From CAZMNY01 sp964567745 (GTDB lineage: Bacteria > Planctomycetota > Planctomycetia > Pirellulales > Pirellulaceae): a stretch of DNA of 64,000 bases. A program made the position numbers and the translations under genes. Below, piece after piece: positions 34,989-44,388 of the stretch (position 1 is its first letter; the number at the start of each line of letters is the position of its first letter). The stretch lies in contig CAZMNY010000023.1 in assembly GCA_964567745.1 (NCBI GenBank), positions 62,001-126,000 of the forward strand. Reading direction: 5' to 3'. The notes under the pieces were generated by a model. That model was not told where the DNA came from, ran no database searches, and saw nothing but the letters and a program-made list of their open reading frames with translations.

Positions 34989-36227
34989 TTAGGTCGATTG
35001 GTTGGAATCGGAGTCGGAGATCGGCTTGTCAATCTCTTCGACTCGGCTGACTGCCGTACCGGAGGAGAATTGAGTTGTGATCGTCTGGCCGATTGCGAGT
35101 TCTTCGGCATCGTCAACGACGCCGCCGTCTTGCGTTCGCATGATCGAGTACCCTCGGTTGAGGACGCCGAGCGGACTGAGCGCCTCGAGTTGTGCGGAAG
35201 CCTGAGACATCCGTGAGGTATTGCGTTCGAGAAGGCGACAGGTGGCCATCTTTGAGCGTTCAAACAATTCGTCAAGACGCCGATCGAGGTTGTGGATTCG
35301 ATCGAGTGGTCGAGTCAGTGCGGTCGACTGCGCCAAAGCATCGACCTTCGCCCGCGCCGTTTCGGCTCGTTGCCTTAACGAAGCGGAGAGCCTTTGCCCG
35401 AGTCCGTTAAGCCACTGGGTGACGTCTTCGCCGGAAGGCGCGACACGTTCCGCCGCTTCGGTCGGAGTCAGGGCGCGCACGTCCGCCGCAAGGTCGCTTA
35501 ATGTGACATCGATCTCATGACCGATTCCGGCCACCACCGGGTGGGGGCATTCGTGAATGGCTCGAACGACAACCTCTTCGTTGAAACTCCAAAGGTCTTC
35601 CAAGCTCCCGCCACCTCGCGTCACCACAACGATATCGGGCGGTTCTGGGCCGAGTCGCCCCGCAGCTCGGATCGCCGCGGCTATCTCTTTTGCGGCGCCT
35701 TGCCCTTGCACTCGACAGGGAATCAATGAAACCGTCATGCCTCGCCAACGACGTCTCACGACATTCAAGAAGTCGTGGATCGCGGCGCCCGTCGGGCTGC
35801 TGATGACGGCGAGCCGACGGGGGAACCGAGGCAACGAGCGTTTGTGGGAGGCGTCAAAGAGTCCTTCGGCCGCCAGTTGCTTCTGAAGCCGAAGCAAACG
35901 CTGCTGCAAGACACCAATGCCCTCGGCTTCCGCTTTGCGAACGACCAATTGGTAAACGCCGCGAGGACCATAGACCTCGACCTCTCCGAAACAAACGATC
36001 GTCTGCCCATCCTCGAGCGGTTGAGCCAGTTGCTGAGCCGATGTACGCCACATAACGGCTCGGATTTGAGAACCGCCATCTTTCAGCGTGAAATAGAAGT
36101 GGCCCGAATGGGGCCGAGCCAAATCGGAGACCTCGCCCCGCACCCAAACCGACGGAATCGACCGCTGCAACGCGTCGCGGATCATTCCGGTCAAATGCGA
36201 AATCGAGAAAACGGTCGGTTCGGACAT
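34989..36227 (-). CDS. xseA: Exodeoxyribonuclease VII large subunit
   Basis: A 412-residue protein. The ATG at 36227 was chosen because the following sequence (VFSISHLTGMIRDAL) aligns with the family N-terminus; a frame open to 36296 adds 23 unrelated residues. The OB-fold domain (VWVRGEVSDL, GHFYFTLKD) is followed by the catalytic domain with DIVVVTRGGGSLEDLWSFNE and GIGHEIDVTLSD. Helical C-terminus with LGVLNRGYSIM. The partner subunit xseB follows. Confidence 0.94.
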   Translation of the reverse strand: MSEPTVFSISHLTGMIRDALQRSIPSVWVRGEVSDLARPHSGHFYFTLKDGGSQIRAVMWRTSAQQLAQPLEDGQTIVCFGEVEVYGPRGVYQLVVRKAEAEGIGVLQQRLLRLQKQLAAEGLFDASHKRSLPRFPRRLAVISSPTGAAIHDFLNVVRRRWRGMTVSLIPCRVQGQGAAKEIAAAIRAAGRLGPEPPDIVVVTRGGGSLEDLWSFNEEVVVRAIHECPHPVVAGIGHEIDVTLSDLAADVRALTPTEAAERVAPSGEDVTQWLNGLGQRLSASLRQRAETARAKVDALAQSTALTRPLDRIHNLDRRLDELFERSKMATCRLLERNTSRMSQASAQLEALSPLGVLNRGYSIMRTQDGGVVDDAEELAIGQTITTQFSSGTAVSRVEEIDKPISDSDSNQST

Positions 36228-36377
36228 AGGGCCATTGTCTTCGTCGCAGTAGGAAACGCAACCGCGTGACAACGGCTCAATTGGCTCCGCCGCCAACCGG
36301 GTGCTACCTCGATTTCTTGGTTCGGACTAGAATATCGCGATTGTCAACCACGCGACTATCGAGACGGTGATTTGCCG

Positions 36378-37289
36378 ATGAACCTCAACGGTTCGGCGCC
36401 ATTCCTGGACTACTCAAAACATGTGCTTGGCGAAGTCGAGCATGCTCTCGACGGGTACACGCAGACGAGAGACGGATTGCCTGAGCCGCTGCGCGAGGCG
36501 ATCCGGCACAGCCTACTCGCGCCCTGCAAGCGACTGCGTCCGCTGCTCGTGTTAATGGCGGCGGAGGCCTGCGGTAAGAATAGAAGTGAAGCCATGCCGG
36601 CCGCTTGTGCTGTCGAGATGATTCACACGTATTCGCTCATTCATGACGATCTGCCCGCCATGGACGACGACGATTTGAGGCGCGGTCGGCCCAGTTGCCA
36701 TGCCATGTTTGGCGAATCGACGGCCATCCTGGCCGGTGACGCACTGCTGGCACGCGCGTTTGAGGTCAGCTCGAGTGAAATTGAGGATTCGGCCGCCGCG
36801 CTTCGCTGCACCCAATTGCTGGCGACCGCCGCTGGAGAAACGGCGCTCGTGGGAGGCCAATTCGACGACCTTTCGACCGAATCCCTACGTAACGACTTGA
36901 GCCGCAACGATTTGGAGCACCTGAAGCTCATCCACGCGCGAAAAACAGGCGCCCTATTTCGCGTTTCACTTCTTTTGGGGGGTGTCGTTGGGGGCGGCTC
37001 CACGCAACAAATGGCGGCTTTGGAGCAATATGGAAAAGAATTGGGGTTGGCGTTTCAGGTTGTGGATGACTTACTAGACCTGTTGGGAAATGAACAGGAC
37101 ATGGGCAAGCGGACGGGCAAGGACAGCGAACTAGGGAAATTGACGTTTCCCGGCTTGATGGGAGTCGAAGCGAGTCGAGAGTACGCGGCGCAACTTGTTG
37201 CCAAAGCGATCGAGTCCATCGCTGAATTTGGCGAGCGGGCTAGCGAGTTGGGATCGCTAGCCCATTTTGTTTTTGAAAGGACGCGGTAA
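36378..37289 (+). CDS. ispA: Polyprenyl diphosphate synthase (farnesyl/geranylgeranyl type)
   Basis: A 303-residue trans-prenyltransferase. The first aspartate-rich motif is DDLPAMDDDDLRRGRP and the second is VVDDLLDLLG, both needed for Mg-diphosphate binding. RPLLVLM and the substrate-loop GKRTGKD are also present. ATG 36378 was preferred to a TTG at 36372. The chain length of the product cannot be decided by eye. The stop codon TAA shares its last base with the dxs ATG (TAATG), so the two are coupled. Confidence 0.92.
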   Translation: MNLNGSAPFLDYSKHVLGEVEHALDGYTQTRDGLPEPLREAIRHSLLAPCKRLRPLLVLMAAEACGKNRSEAMPAACAVEMIHTYSLIHDDLPAMDDDDLRRGRPSCHAMFGESTAILAGDALLARAFEVSSSEIEDSAAALRCTQLLATAAGETALVGGQFDDLSTESLRNDLSRNDLEHLKLIHARKTGALFRVSLLLGGVVGGGSTQQMAALEQYGKELGLAFQVVDDLLDLLGNEQDMGKRTGKDSELGKLTFPGLMGVEASREYAAQLVAKAIESIAEFGERASELGSLAHFVFERTR

Positions 37290-39193
37290 TGCACCAAATT
37301 TTGTCAAAGATCGACTCGGCGTACGATCTTCATTCCATGTCTGTTGGCCAACTCGACTCGTTGGCTGATGAGATTCGGGATGCCTTGTGCAACTTGCTCG
37401 TCTCTCGCACCGCTCATTTTGCCTCGAACCTCGGCGTCGTCGAACTCTGTCTGGCGCTGCACAGCGTGTTTGATTTTCGCAGCGACCGATTGATCTGGGA
37501 CACGGGCCACCAGATTTACCCCCACAAACTTGTCACCGGTCGTTACCACGAATTCGGCACCATGCGCACTCGCGGCGGCTTGATGGGTTACCCCAACCCG
37601 CAAGAGAGCGAGTACGACTTGTTCATGACCGGGCATGCAGGGAGCAGCGTCTCAACCGCGTTGGGACTTCGCTCGGGCGACGCCTTGATGGGCAACTCCA
37701 ATCGCCAATCGGTGGCTGTCATTGGCGACGGTGCCTTCCCTTCCGGCATCGTGTATGAAGCGCTCAACAACGCAGGCGGACTCGATGAAAAGTTTCTGGT
37801 GGTATTGAACGACAACAAGATGTCGATCTGCCCTCGAGTCGGCGGGCTCGGCAGCTACCTCGACCGTCTCAGAACAAACCCGTTCTACACGGGCCTAAAG
37901 TCGGAAGTCGTCAAGATTCTCAATCACGTTCCGGTGTTTGGCGATCCGGCGGAACGCTTCTTGGCTCAGTTGAAAGAGGGTGTCAAAGCCGGGCTGCACG
38001 GAGGGATGTTGTTTGAAGATTTGGGCATGAGGTATCTCGGGCCTATCGATGGACATGATATCGCCGTGCTTCGCAAATACCTTCAGCTCTGCCAAAAGCT
38101 CGACGGGCCGATTCTCTTGCACGTGGTGACGGAGAAGGGACATGGCTACACGCCCGCCGCCGAAGATCCCGTCTATTTCCATACGCCCCCAGCTTTCACG
38201 AAGAAGGACGAGCAAACCGCGCCGAAGAAGACGTCCGCGACTTCCGGGCTACCCTTCACGCAGCACGCTCGCGACGCCATCTTGTCTGCGATGAAGCGCG
38301 ACGAACGCGTCACGGTGTTAACCGCGGCGATGTGTCAAGGAAACAAACTCGAGCCGGTTCGCGATGCGATTCCCGATCGCTTCTTTGACGTCGGCATTTG
38401 CGAATCGCATGCGGTTGCATTTGCAGCTGGTCAAGCGAAGGCGGGAGCTCGGCCGATCGTTGCGATCTACAGCACGTTCATGCAACGGAGCTTCGACCAG
38501 ATCTTTCAAGAGGTCGCATTGCAGAACCTGCCTGTTGTCTTGATGCTCGATCGATCCGGCTTGACTGGGCCAGACGGGCCGACGCATCACGGCCTTTTCG
38601 ATTTGGGCTACATGCGATTGTTCCCCAACATGGTTGTGATGGCACCCGGCGACGCTTGCGATCTTCAGCCGATGCTCGATTTTGCCCTGCACCACAACTC
38701 GCCGACGAGCATTCGATACCCCAAAGCGACGGCGGAAGTTTACGAACGCGAAGTGGCGCCAGTCGAGCTCGGCCGATCCGAAATTATTTCACAAGGCTCG
38801 GACGGCGTGATCATCGCCTGCGGCGCGGTGCTCGGCAATTGTCTTCGAGCGGCTGAGCAGCTTCGTGAGGAAGGCTTCGATGTCGGCGTCGTGAACGCGC
38901 GATTCGTTAAGCCGCTGGACGGCCAAATGATCGAGTCCGCGCTACGTCACTCGAGGTTTGTGATTACGGTGGAAGAGGCCGCACTGGCAGGCGGATTCGG
39001 CTCCGCGGTCCTCGAATACGCGGTCGACAATCTCTTGGACGCCAGCAAGATTCGTCGACTCGGCATTCCCGATGAATTCGTCGAGCACGGCGATCGGAAT
39101 GACCTCATGCACGATCTACTCTTGGATGCCGCCGGGGTGGCGACCGCCTTCCGCGAGCTGGCTGACAACGCCGCGGTCGGAACTCAGAACTGA
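37289..39193 (+). CDS. dxs: 1-deoxy-D-xylulose-5-phosphate synthase
   Basis: A 634-residue thiamine-diphosphate enzyme that starts the MEP isoprenoid pathway from pyruvate and glyceraldehyde 3-phosphate. The TPP-binding region is VIGDGAFPSGIVYEALNNAG, preceded by LIWDTGHQIYPHKLVTGR. The general-base glutamate region is FFDVGICESHAVAFAAG. DRSGLTGPDGPTHHG and TVEEAALAGGFGSAV complete the fold. Length is normal. Coupled to ispA, with nadK 9 bases further. Confidence 0.97.
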   Translation: MHQILSKIDSAYDLHSMSVGQLDSLADEIRDALCNLLVSRTAHFASNLGVVELCLALHSVFDFRSDRLIWDTGHQIYPHKLVTGRYHEFGTMRTRGGLMGYPNPQESEYDLFMTGHAGSSVSTALGLRSGDALMGNSNRQSVAVIGDGAFPSGIVYEALNNAGGLDEKFLVVLNDNKMSICPRVGGLGSYLDRLRTNPFYTGLKSEVVKILNHVPVFGDPAERFLAQLKEGVKAGLHGGMLFEDLGMRYLGPIDGHDIAVLRKYLQLCQKLDGPILLHVVTEKGHGYTPAAEDPVYFHTPPAFTKKDEQTAPKKTSATSGLPFTQHARDAILSAMKRDERVTVLTAAMCQGNKLEPVRDAIPDRFFDVGICESHAVAFAAGQAKAGARPIVAIYSTFMQRSFDQIFQEVALQNLPVVLMLDRSGLTGPDGPTHHGLFDLGYMRLFPNMVVMAPGDACDLQPMLDFALHHNSPTSIRYPKATAEVYEREVAPVELGRSEIISQGSDGVIIACGAVLGNCLRAAEQLREEGFDVGVVNARFVKPLDGQMIESALRHSRFVITVEEAALAGGFGSAVLEYAVDNLLDASKIRRLGIPDEFVEHGDRNDLMHDLLLDAAGVATAFRELADNAAVGTQN

Positions 39194-39202
39194 GCCGTAT
39201 CG

Positions 39203-40090
39203 ATGTCCGATTCAGCGAGTCATGAAAGTCCCAGTTGGTCCCAGCGGGGCGACGATCGTCCTCGAATCATCATGCTCGGCGCGGGTGATCGCGAAAATGT
39301 GGCCGAACAAGCCGGGCATCTTCGCTCGACCGTGGAACGGTACGCCGACGTCGTCTGTTTCGATATGCGGGGCGAGACCGACCTCTCTCAGTTTGGCGCG
39401 GACTTCGCGGTCGTGCTCGGCGGCGACGGCTCCATGCTCCGCACAGCTCAGCAGATGCATGCAAGACAGCTTCCTGTGCTCGGCGTCAATATGGGCAAAC
39501 TCGGTTACCTGGCTTCGGTTTCGCCCGACGATTTGGACGACGCGATGGCCCAGGTTGTCTCGGGCCAATGTCGAATCGTCAGTCACTTGATGCTTCGTAG
39601 CCAAATCATCCGCGCCGGCGAGGTGGTCGACGAGGCGACGGGACTCAACGAATCGGCCATTCTGTCCGGGCCTCCGTTCCGAATTCTCAACGTCGATCTT
39701 TACGTTGACTCAAAATTGGCGACGACCTATAGTTGCGACGGCCTGATCATATCGACGCCTGTCGGATCGACCGCCCACAGCCTTTCTGCAGGCGGACCGA
39801 TCTTGCGGAACAACTTGCGTGCGGTTGTCGTACAGCCGATCAGTCCCCACACCCTAACTGTTCGCCCGGTTGTCGATTCATCGGACCGAGTCTTCGAGGC
39901 GGTTGTGGAAAACCCGAATGAAGGCACGACGCTGGTCGTCGACGGTCGAGTGGTCGCGCGTTTGCAATCTGCCGATTGCGTTCGCACTGAGCGTGCGAGT
40001 TGCGACTTCTTGACGATCGAATTATTGAATCAAAACTACTATCGCACGCTACGCGAAAAACTTGGATGGGGTGGAATGATTCGACGTTGA
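39203..40090 (+). CDS. nadK: NAD kinase
   Basis: A 295-residue kinase that makes NADP from NAD. Signatures: VVLGGDGSMLRTAQQ, LGVNMGKLGYLAS, and STPVGSTAHSLSAGGPI. The NADPH-consuming MEP pathway enzymes nearby (dxs, ispA) make its position in this apparent operon sensible. An N-terminal extension of about 30 residues precedes the core. Confidence 0.95.
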   Translation: MSDSASHESPSWSQRGDDRPRIIMLGAGDRENVAEQAGHLRSTVERYADVVCFDMRGETDLSQFGADFAVVLGGDGSMLRTAQQMHARQLPVLGVNMGKLGYLASVSPDDLDDAMAQVVSGQCRIVSHLMLRSQIIRAGEVVDEATGLNESAILSGPPFRILNVDLYVDSKLATTYSCDGLIISTPVGSTAHSLSAGGPILRNNLRAVVVQPISPHTLTVRPVVDSSDRVFEAVVENPNEGTTLVVDGRVVARLQSADCVRTERASCDFLTIELLNQNYYRTLREKLGWGGMIRR

Positions 40091-40138
40091 GTCACACTCC
40101 TCGGGACATCAGTTTCAAGCTCGCACGGAAGCATTGTC

Positions 40139-41209
40139 ATGAAACGCAACGTTACGCTCAGTGGTCTGCTCATCGCATTGTGCTTTTCGGTCATCTTCTT
40201 GACCGCTGCTCGGGCTAGGTCCCAATCCGAAACGGACGATGCCGCCGCCTCTGGCGACAAGAAGGCCGAGAAAACATCGGGCAAGCATTTGCTGCGTTAC
40301 AAGTTCAGCAAGGGCGATGTCGTTCGTACTCAAGTCATTCACCTCGCGACCACAGAGACTCGCATCCGCGGAAATCTGCAGTCTTCGCGCTCGCGCGGCG
40401 TGTCGGTGAAAGAGTGGCGATTCATTGAAGTTGGCGACGCCGGAACCGTCACGTTTGAGCACGTCGTGACGGAAGCGGACATGAGCAACCAAGTTACCGG
40501 TCACGCCGAAGTGATTTACAACAGCAAGACCAATGGCGACAAGCAACCGCCGCAGGAATATCAGGGCGTTGCCGATTCGATTGGAAAAACGATCGCCGTG
40601 GTGACGATCAACCCCGACGGCGAAATCGTCAAGCAAGAACAGAAGTATCGGCAACACAGTTTCGGACTTGGCCAGATGGTCTTTCCGTTGCCAAAACAAG
40701 AAGTCGCGATCGGCGATTCCTGGTTCTTCCCTACCGAAATCACAGCGGCTCTAAAGAACGGCCAGAAGAAACGCATCAAAACTCGCCAGCGTTACACCTT
40801 GTCAAAGGTCTCCAACGGTGTCGCAACGATCGACGTGATGACGCAAGTCTTGACGCCCGTCAAGAGCCCGGAAGTTGAAGTGCAGCTGATGCAGCAGATC
40901 ACGAAGGGCTCGGTGAAGTTCGACATCGACGCGGGTCGATTGATCAGCCAACGCATGGACTGGGACGAGCGAGCCGTCGGCTTCAATGGAGCTCAGAGCA
41001 CGATGGAGTACTTGGCTCGGTTCGAGGAAAATCAGCTTCCGAGCGGAAAGCTGCCGAAGTCGTACAAACCCGCGTCCACTCCCGTCGCCGGCCCCGCTGC
41101 AGGTCCTTCCGCTGCAGGTCCTTCCGCAACAGGTCCTTCCACAGACGGCGCGACGGAAAAAGATGCGGCAGCCAAAACCGCAAAGAAGAAGACCGGCGCC
41201 AAACGATAG
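40139..41209 (+). CDS. Secreted protein of unknown function, Pro/Ser/Ala-rich tail
   Basis: A 356-residue protein with a signal peptide (SGLLIALCFSVIFLTAARARS). A beta-rich central domain (about residues 50-285) is followed by a low-complexity tail with AGPSAAGPSATGPS, ending in Lys-rich sequence. The layout is like DUF6263-type planctomycete proteins, but I am not certain of the family. The short PSAAGPSA repeats may be a linker to a wall or membrane. Confidence 0.75.
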   Translation: MKRNVTLSGLLIALCFSVIFLTAARARSQSETDDAAASGDKKAEKTSGKHLLRYKFSKGDVVRTQVIHLATTETRIRGNLQSSRSRGVSVKEWRFIEVGDAGTVTFEHVVTEADMSNQVTGHAEVIYNSKTNGDKQPPQEYQGVADSIGKTIAVVTINPDGEIVKQEQKYRQHSFGLGQMVFPLPKQEVAIGDSWFFPTEITAALKNGQKKRIKTRQRYTLSKVSNGVATIDVMTQVLTPVKSPEVEVQLMQQITKGSVKFDIDAGRLISQRMDWDERAVGFNGAQSTMEYLARFEENQLPSGKLPKSYKPASTPVAGPAAGPSAAGPSATGPSTDGATEKDAAAKTAKKKTGAKR

Positions 41210-41459
41210 CAGCCAGCCGCGCCAGAAGTCGATGTCGTACTCCCACTTTAGTTGTGTAGAAGAACCAACTTGGAAACTGCGCTCGCCCGAGCGTAGAAGA
41301 AGCTTGGAATCTTCACGCTTCTAATAGTAAGATAAAGTCCCAGGCGATTCGTCGATTCGCCTGCAGTCTGCCGACCGAATCTACCTCGAAATCAGCATCG
41401 TTTCGGACGAGGACAACTTCGCTTCGAACTCGAGCTGAAAACTGGCTGGAGAGTTTCGG

Positions 41460-43052
41460 TTGATTGGGCGCAACAATATCTTCGAGCGACGTGGGCCAGT
41501 TCTGCTCGCGTCTTTTCCGTTTTTTGCGATCGTCTTGCTAGTCGTTTGGGCGGTGGACCCGGAGGCATGGCCCGCGCTTTGGCAATCGGCGCAGTTGGGT
41601 TTCTACACTGCGATTGGATCCGCGCCGATTGGCGTCGCGCTGGCCTTCCTGCTGAGTCGAACAGACATTCCCTGTCGCCGCGTTTTGATCGTCATGACAG
41701 CGATGATGTTGTTTGCGCCGATCTATTTACAAGCGGCCGCTTGGGAGTCGGGTTTCGGCAAGCGGGGTTGGTACACGCTGATGAACGGCCAAATGGAGTC
41801 GCCCTGGTTGACGGAATGGCGGGCCGCGGTCTGGATTCACGTAGCGGCCGCCGTTCCTTGGGTCACCCTGATCGTCTCGGCTGGTCTTCGGTATGTCGAC
41901 CCGAAGCAGGAAGAAGCGGCTATGCTCGAAGGTGGCGCTACCGCCGCGTTCTCCTGCGTGACCTTACCGCAAGTCGCCTCCTCGATCGGCGTCGCCGCGC
42001 TGTGGGTTTTCATCACGACATCGCAAGAGATGACGGTCGCAGATCTCTTCTTCATTAAGACCTACGCGCGCGAGCTCTACAATGGCTTCGCTTTTGGCGA
42101 TTCTCTAGCAACCAGTTGGGGAAAGGCCTGGCCGGGATTCATGATGACTTCCGTTCTCGCCGTCGGTGCCGCCTATTGCCTTGCTTGGGCTGCGCCATCG
42201 GGAGGGCAGATCAGCGCGCGCCCGGCGGCTCGCTGGCGGTTACGTGGAGCGAGGATTCCGCTCGGCCTTCTCGCGCTGGTGATCGTGTTGGCGTTCACTG
42301 CCGTTCCACTTTGCAGCCTGTGTCTCAAAGCGGGTTGGGCGGTCGAGTCGGTTGGCGATGAGCGAGTCCGCAGTTGGTCGATGAATCGATTTGCCGAGAC
42401 CGTTTGGGCGAGCCTGAATCGCTTTCACCCGGAACTGAAATGGAGCGTCACGATCGGCGCGCTCGCTGCGTCCGCAACGCTGCTCGTGGCGGGACCGATG
42501 GCCTGGTTCGCTCGACGTGGCGGCGCGGCCGCGATACCCTTGGTCGCGACTTCGGCGTTTGCGGTGGCCACGCCCGGTCCGCTGCTCAGCATGATGATCG
42601 TCTTTATTTTCAACCGAGATCTGGGTTGGCTCAACGCACTCTACGACCGTTCGCTATTCGCTCCCGTGCTGCTGGTCGCATTCCGAACGATCCCCTATGT
42701 TGGCGCGCTTTGTTGGTTCTCGTTTCGCAGTATTGACGCCCAGGTGATTGAGTCGAGTCAGCTTGACGGAGCCGGCGAGACTTCCTCGTTTCTCCGCATC
42801 GCCGCGCCGATGCGCGGCAGCGCGATTGCGGCGGCATGGCTCGTGGCGTTCGCGATTGCCTCGGGGGACCTTGCCGGTACGATTCTCGTCGAGCCGAACG
42901 GAGTCTTCACGGCCGCCCGCAGGGTCTTCTCGCTGATACACTCGGGAGTCGCCTACCAGGAATCGGCGCTTTGCATCGCATCCATGGGCGTCTACCTCGC
43001 GGCCGCCGGCTCGGCTTGGTGGCTTTGGAATCGAGCCCTGAGAATCCGATAA
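41460..43052 (+). CDS. ABC-type (Fbp/Thi-like) double-domain permease, no partner nearby
   Basis: A 530-residue polytopic protein built from two fused permease domains. Each ends with a coupling motif: EEAAMLEGGA with LPQVAS in domain 1, and ESSQLDGAGET with IAAPMRG in domain 2. These are the EAA loops that contact an ABC ATPase. Such fused permeases belong to Fe(III)- or thiamine-type importers. The TTG start at 41460 is preceded by GGAGAG. No ATPase or solute-binding gene is adjacent, so its partners must lie elsewhere. Confidence 0.82.
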   Translation: MIGRNNIFERRGPVLLASFPFFAIVLLVVWAVDPEAWPALWQSAQLGFYTAIGSAPIGVALAFLLSRTDIPCRRVLIVMTAMMLFAPIYLQAAAWESGFGKRGWYTLMNGQMESPWLTEWRAAVWIHVAAAVPWVTLIVSAGLRYVDPKQEEAAMLEGGATAAFSCVTLPQVASSIGVAALWVFITTSQEMTVADLFFIKTYARELYNGFAFGDSLATSWGKAWPGFMMTSVLAVGAAYCLAWAAPSGGQISARPAARWRLRGARIPLGLLALVIVLAFTAVPLCSLCLKAGWAVESVGDERVRSWSMNRFAETVWASLNRFHPELKWSVTIGALAASATLLVAGPMAWFARRGGAAAIPLVATSAFAVATPGPLLSMMIVFIFNRDLGWLNALYDRSLFAPVLLVAFRTIPYVGALCWFSFRSIDAQVIESSQLDGAGETSSFLRIAAPMRGSAIAAAWLVAFAIASGDLAGTILVEPNGVFTAARRVFSLIHSGVAYQESALCIASMGVYLAAAGSAWWLWNRALRIR

Positions 43053-43191
43053 GCTGCAAATTGTTCCGCCGTCGATCGTTGCTGAGACGGCTGCAGGTTA
43101 GCGCGAAGTGTACTCGCCGAAATAGGGCGCATGGTGATGCAGGTCGTATAATGGAACTCAAGGGGAATGGCCTTAATAGCTGGGAGCTACC

Positions 43192-44373
43192 GTGTCTCGT
43201 TCACACAATCGACAATTCCTGCGTTTCCGGATGACGCGTTTGTTCGTCATCGCATCGCTACTCGTCACAACCGCGGCCGCGACTGCGCAATCGATGGAGC
43301 GAGTGACGATTAAGCGAGATAGCGTGAGAAGAATTCTCGATGGCGAAGTGCTCGTCGAGGCCGAAGATGGCGGACTGCTTCTGCAAACTCGCGATGGCGT
43401 CTTTTGGATGTGCCAACCAGAGGAGATTGAATCGCGTGTGAAGAAAGAGGCACCCTTCGAATGGCTCGAGGAAGATCAGCTGCAAACGCAGTTGCTTAAG
43501 GAATTGCCTCAAGGGTTTCGTGTTCACAAGACCGCTCATTTTCTTGTCTGCTTCAACACGACCGACGTCTACGCTCGCTGGTGCGGTTCGCTGTATGAAC
43601 GCTTGTTCGATGCCTATTTCCAGTATTGGGAAAAGCAAGGAATCAAGCTGAAGGAGCCCGATCATCTGCTCGTCGCCGTAATTCACAAAGACCGACGCTC
43701 GTTCGCTAACGAGGCCAGGAAAGAACTTGGCGAAGGTGCGAACGTGGTCGTCGGCTACTACAGTATGCAGACCAATCGCGTCAACATGTACGACTTGACC
43801 GGCGCTGATGGGCTAAGTCCATCGCGCGGTAAGATTCGAACTCGCGCCCACATCAACCAGATTCTCTCAAAGCCGGGTGCCGAGCGAACCGTCGCCACGA
43901 TTGTCCACGAAGCGACGCATCAGCTCGCCTACAACAGCGGCCTGCAGACTCGTTATGCGGGCAATCCGTTTTGGGTCAGCGAGGGACTTGCTGTGTTCTT
44001 CGAGTCGCCCGACTTAAAGAGTTCTCGCGGTTGGCGAGGCATTGGGGCGAAACATCGAGTCAAATTGGCCGAGTTCAAGCGAGGCGTGCCGACGCGTGAC
44101 CCGAACGCTCTACGCGACATGCTAACCGACGATGCCGCGTTTCGAGACGCCTCCACTGCCGGTGCCGCCTATGCTGACGCTTGGGCATTCAACTACTACT
44201 TGCTTAGACGTCGAAGCAAGGAATATGTGAACTACTTGCAGAAACTCGCCCAGTTGAAACCGCTCGACGAACTCGAACCGGAAGAGCGACTCAAGCAGTT
44301 TGAAGAATCGATGGGTACGACGGTCGATAAGATCGACAAAGAATTTATGTATTACATGCGGCGCGTGCGCTGA
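43192..44373 (+). CDS. Secreted DUF1570 gluzincin-like protein
   Basis: A 393-residue protein with a signal peptide (RLFVIASLLVTTAAATAQS). GTG 43192 is preceded by GGGAG; an ATG at 43231 would shorten it. The zinc motif HEATH (VHEATHQLAYNSG) and the following WVSEGLAVFFE match the DUF1570 peptidase-like family, where HExxH and a downstream Glu bind zinc. It therefore probably acts as a metallopeptidase in the periplasm. Substrate unknown. It ends 15 bases from the convergent phosphatase-like gene. Confidence 0.86.
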   Translation: MSRSHNRQFLRFRMTRLFVIASLLVTTAAATAQSMERVTIKRDSVRRILDGEVLVEAEDGGLLLQTRDGVFWMCQPEEIESRVKKEAPFEWLEEDQLQTQLLKELPQGFRVHKTAHFLVCFNTTDVYARWCGSLYERLFDAYFQYWEKQGIKLKEPDHLLVAVIHKDRRSFANEARKELGEGANVVVGYYSMQTNRVNMYDLTGADGLSPSRGKIRTRAHINQILSKPGAERTVATIVHEATHQLAYNSGLQTRYAGNPFWVSEGLAVFFESPDLKSSRGWRGIGAKHRVKLAEFKRGVPTRDPNALRDMLTDDAAFRDASTAGAAYADAWAFNYYLLRRRSKEYVNYLQKLAQLKPLDELEPEERLKQFEESMGTTVDKIDKEFMYYMRRVR

Positions 44374-44388
44374 GCTCGCACAACGTGT

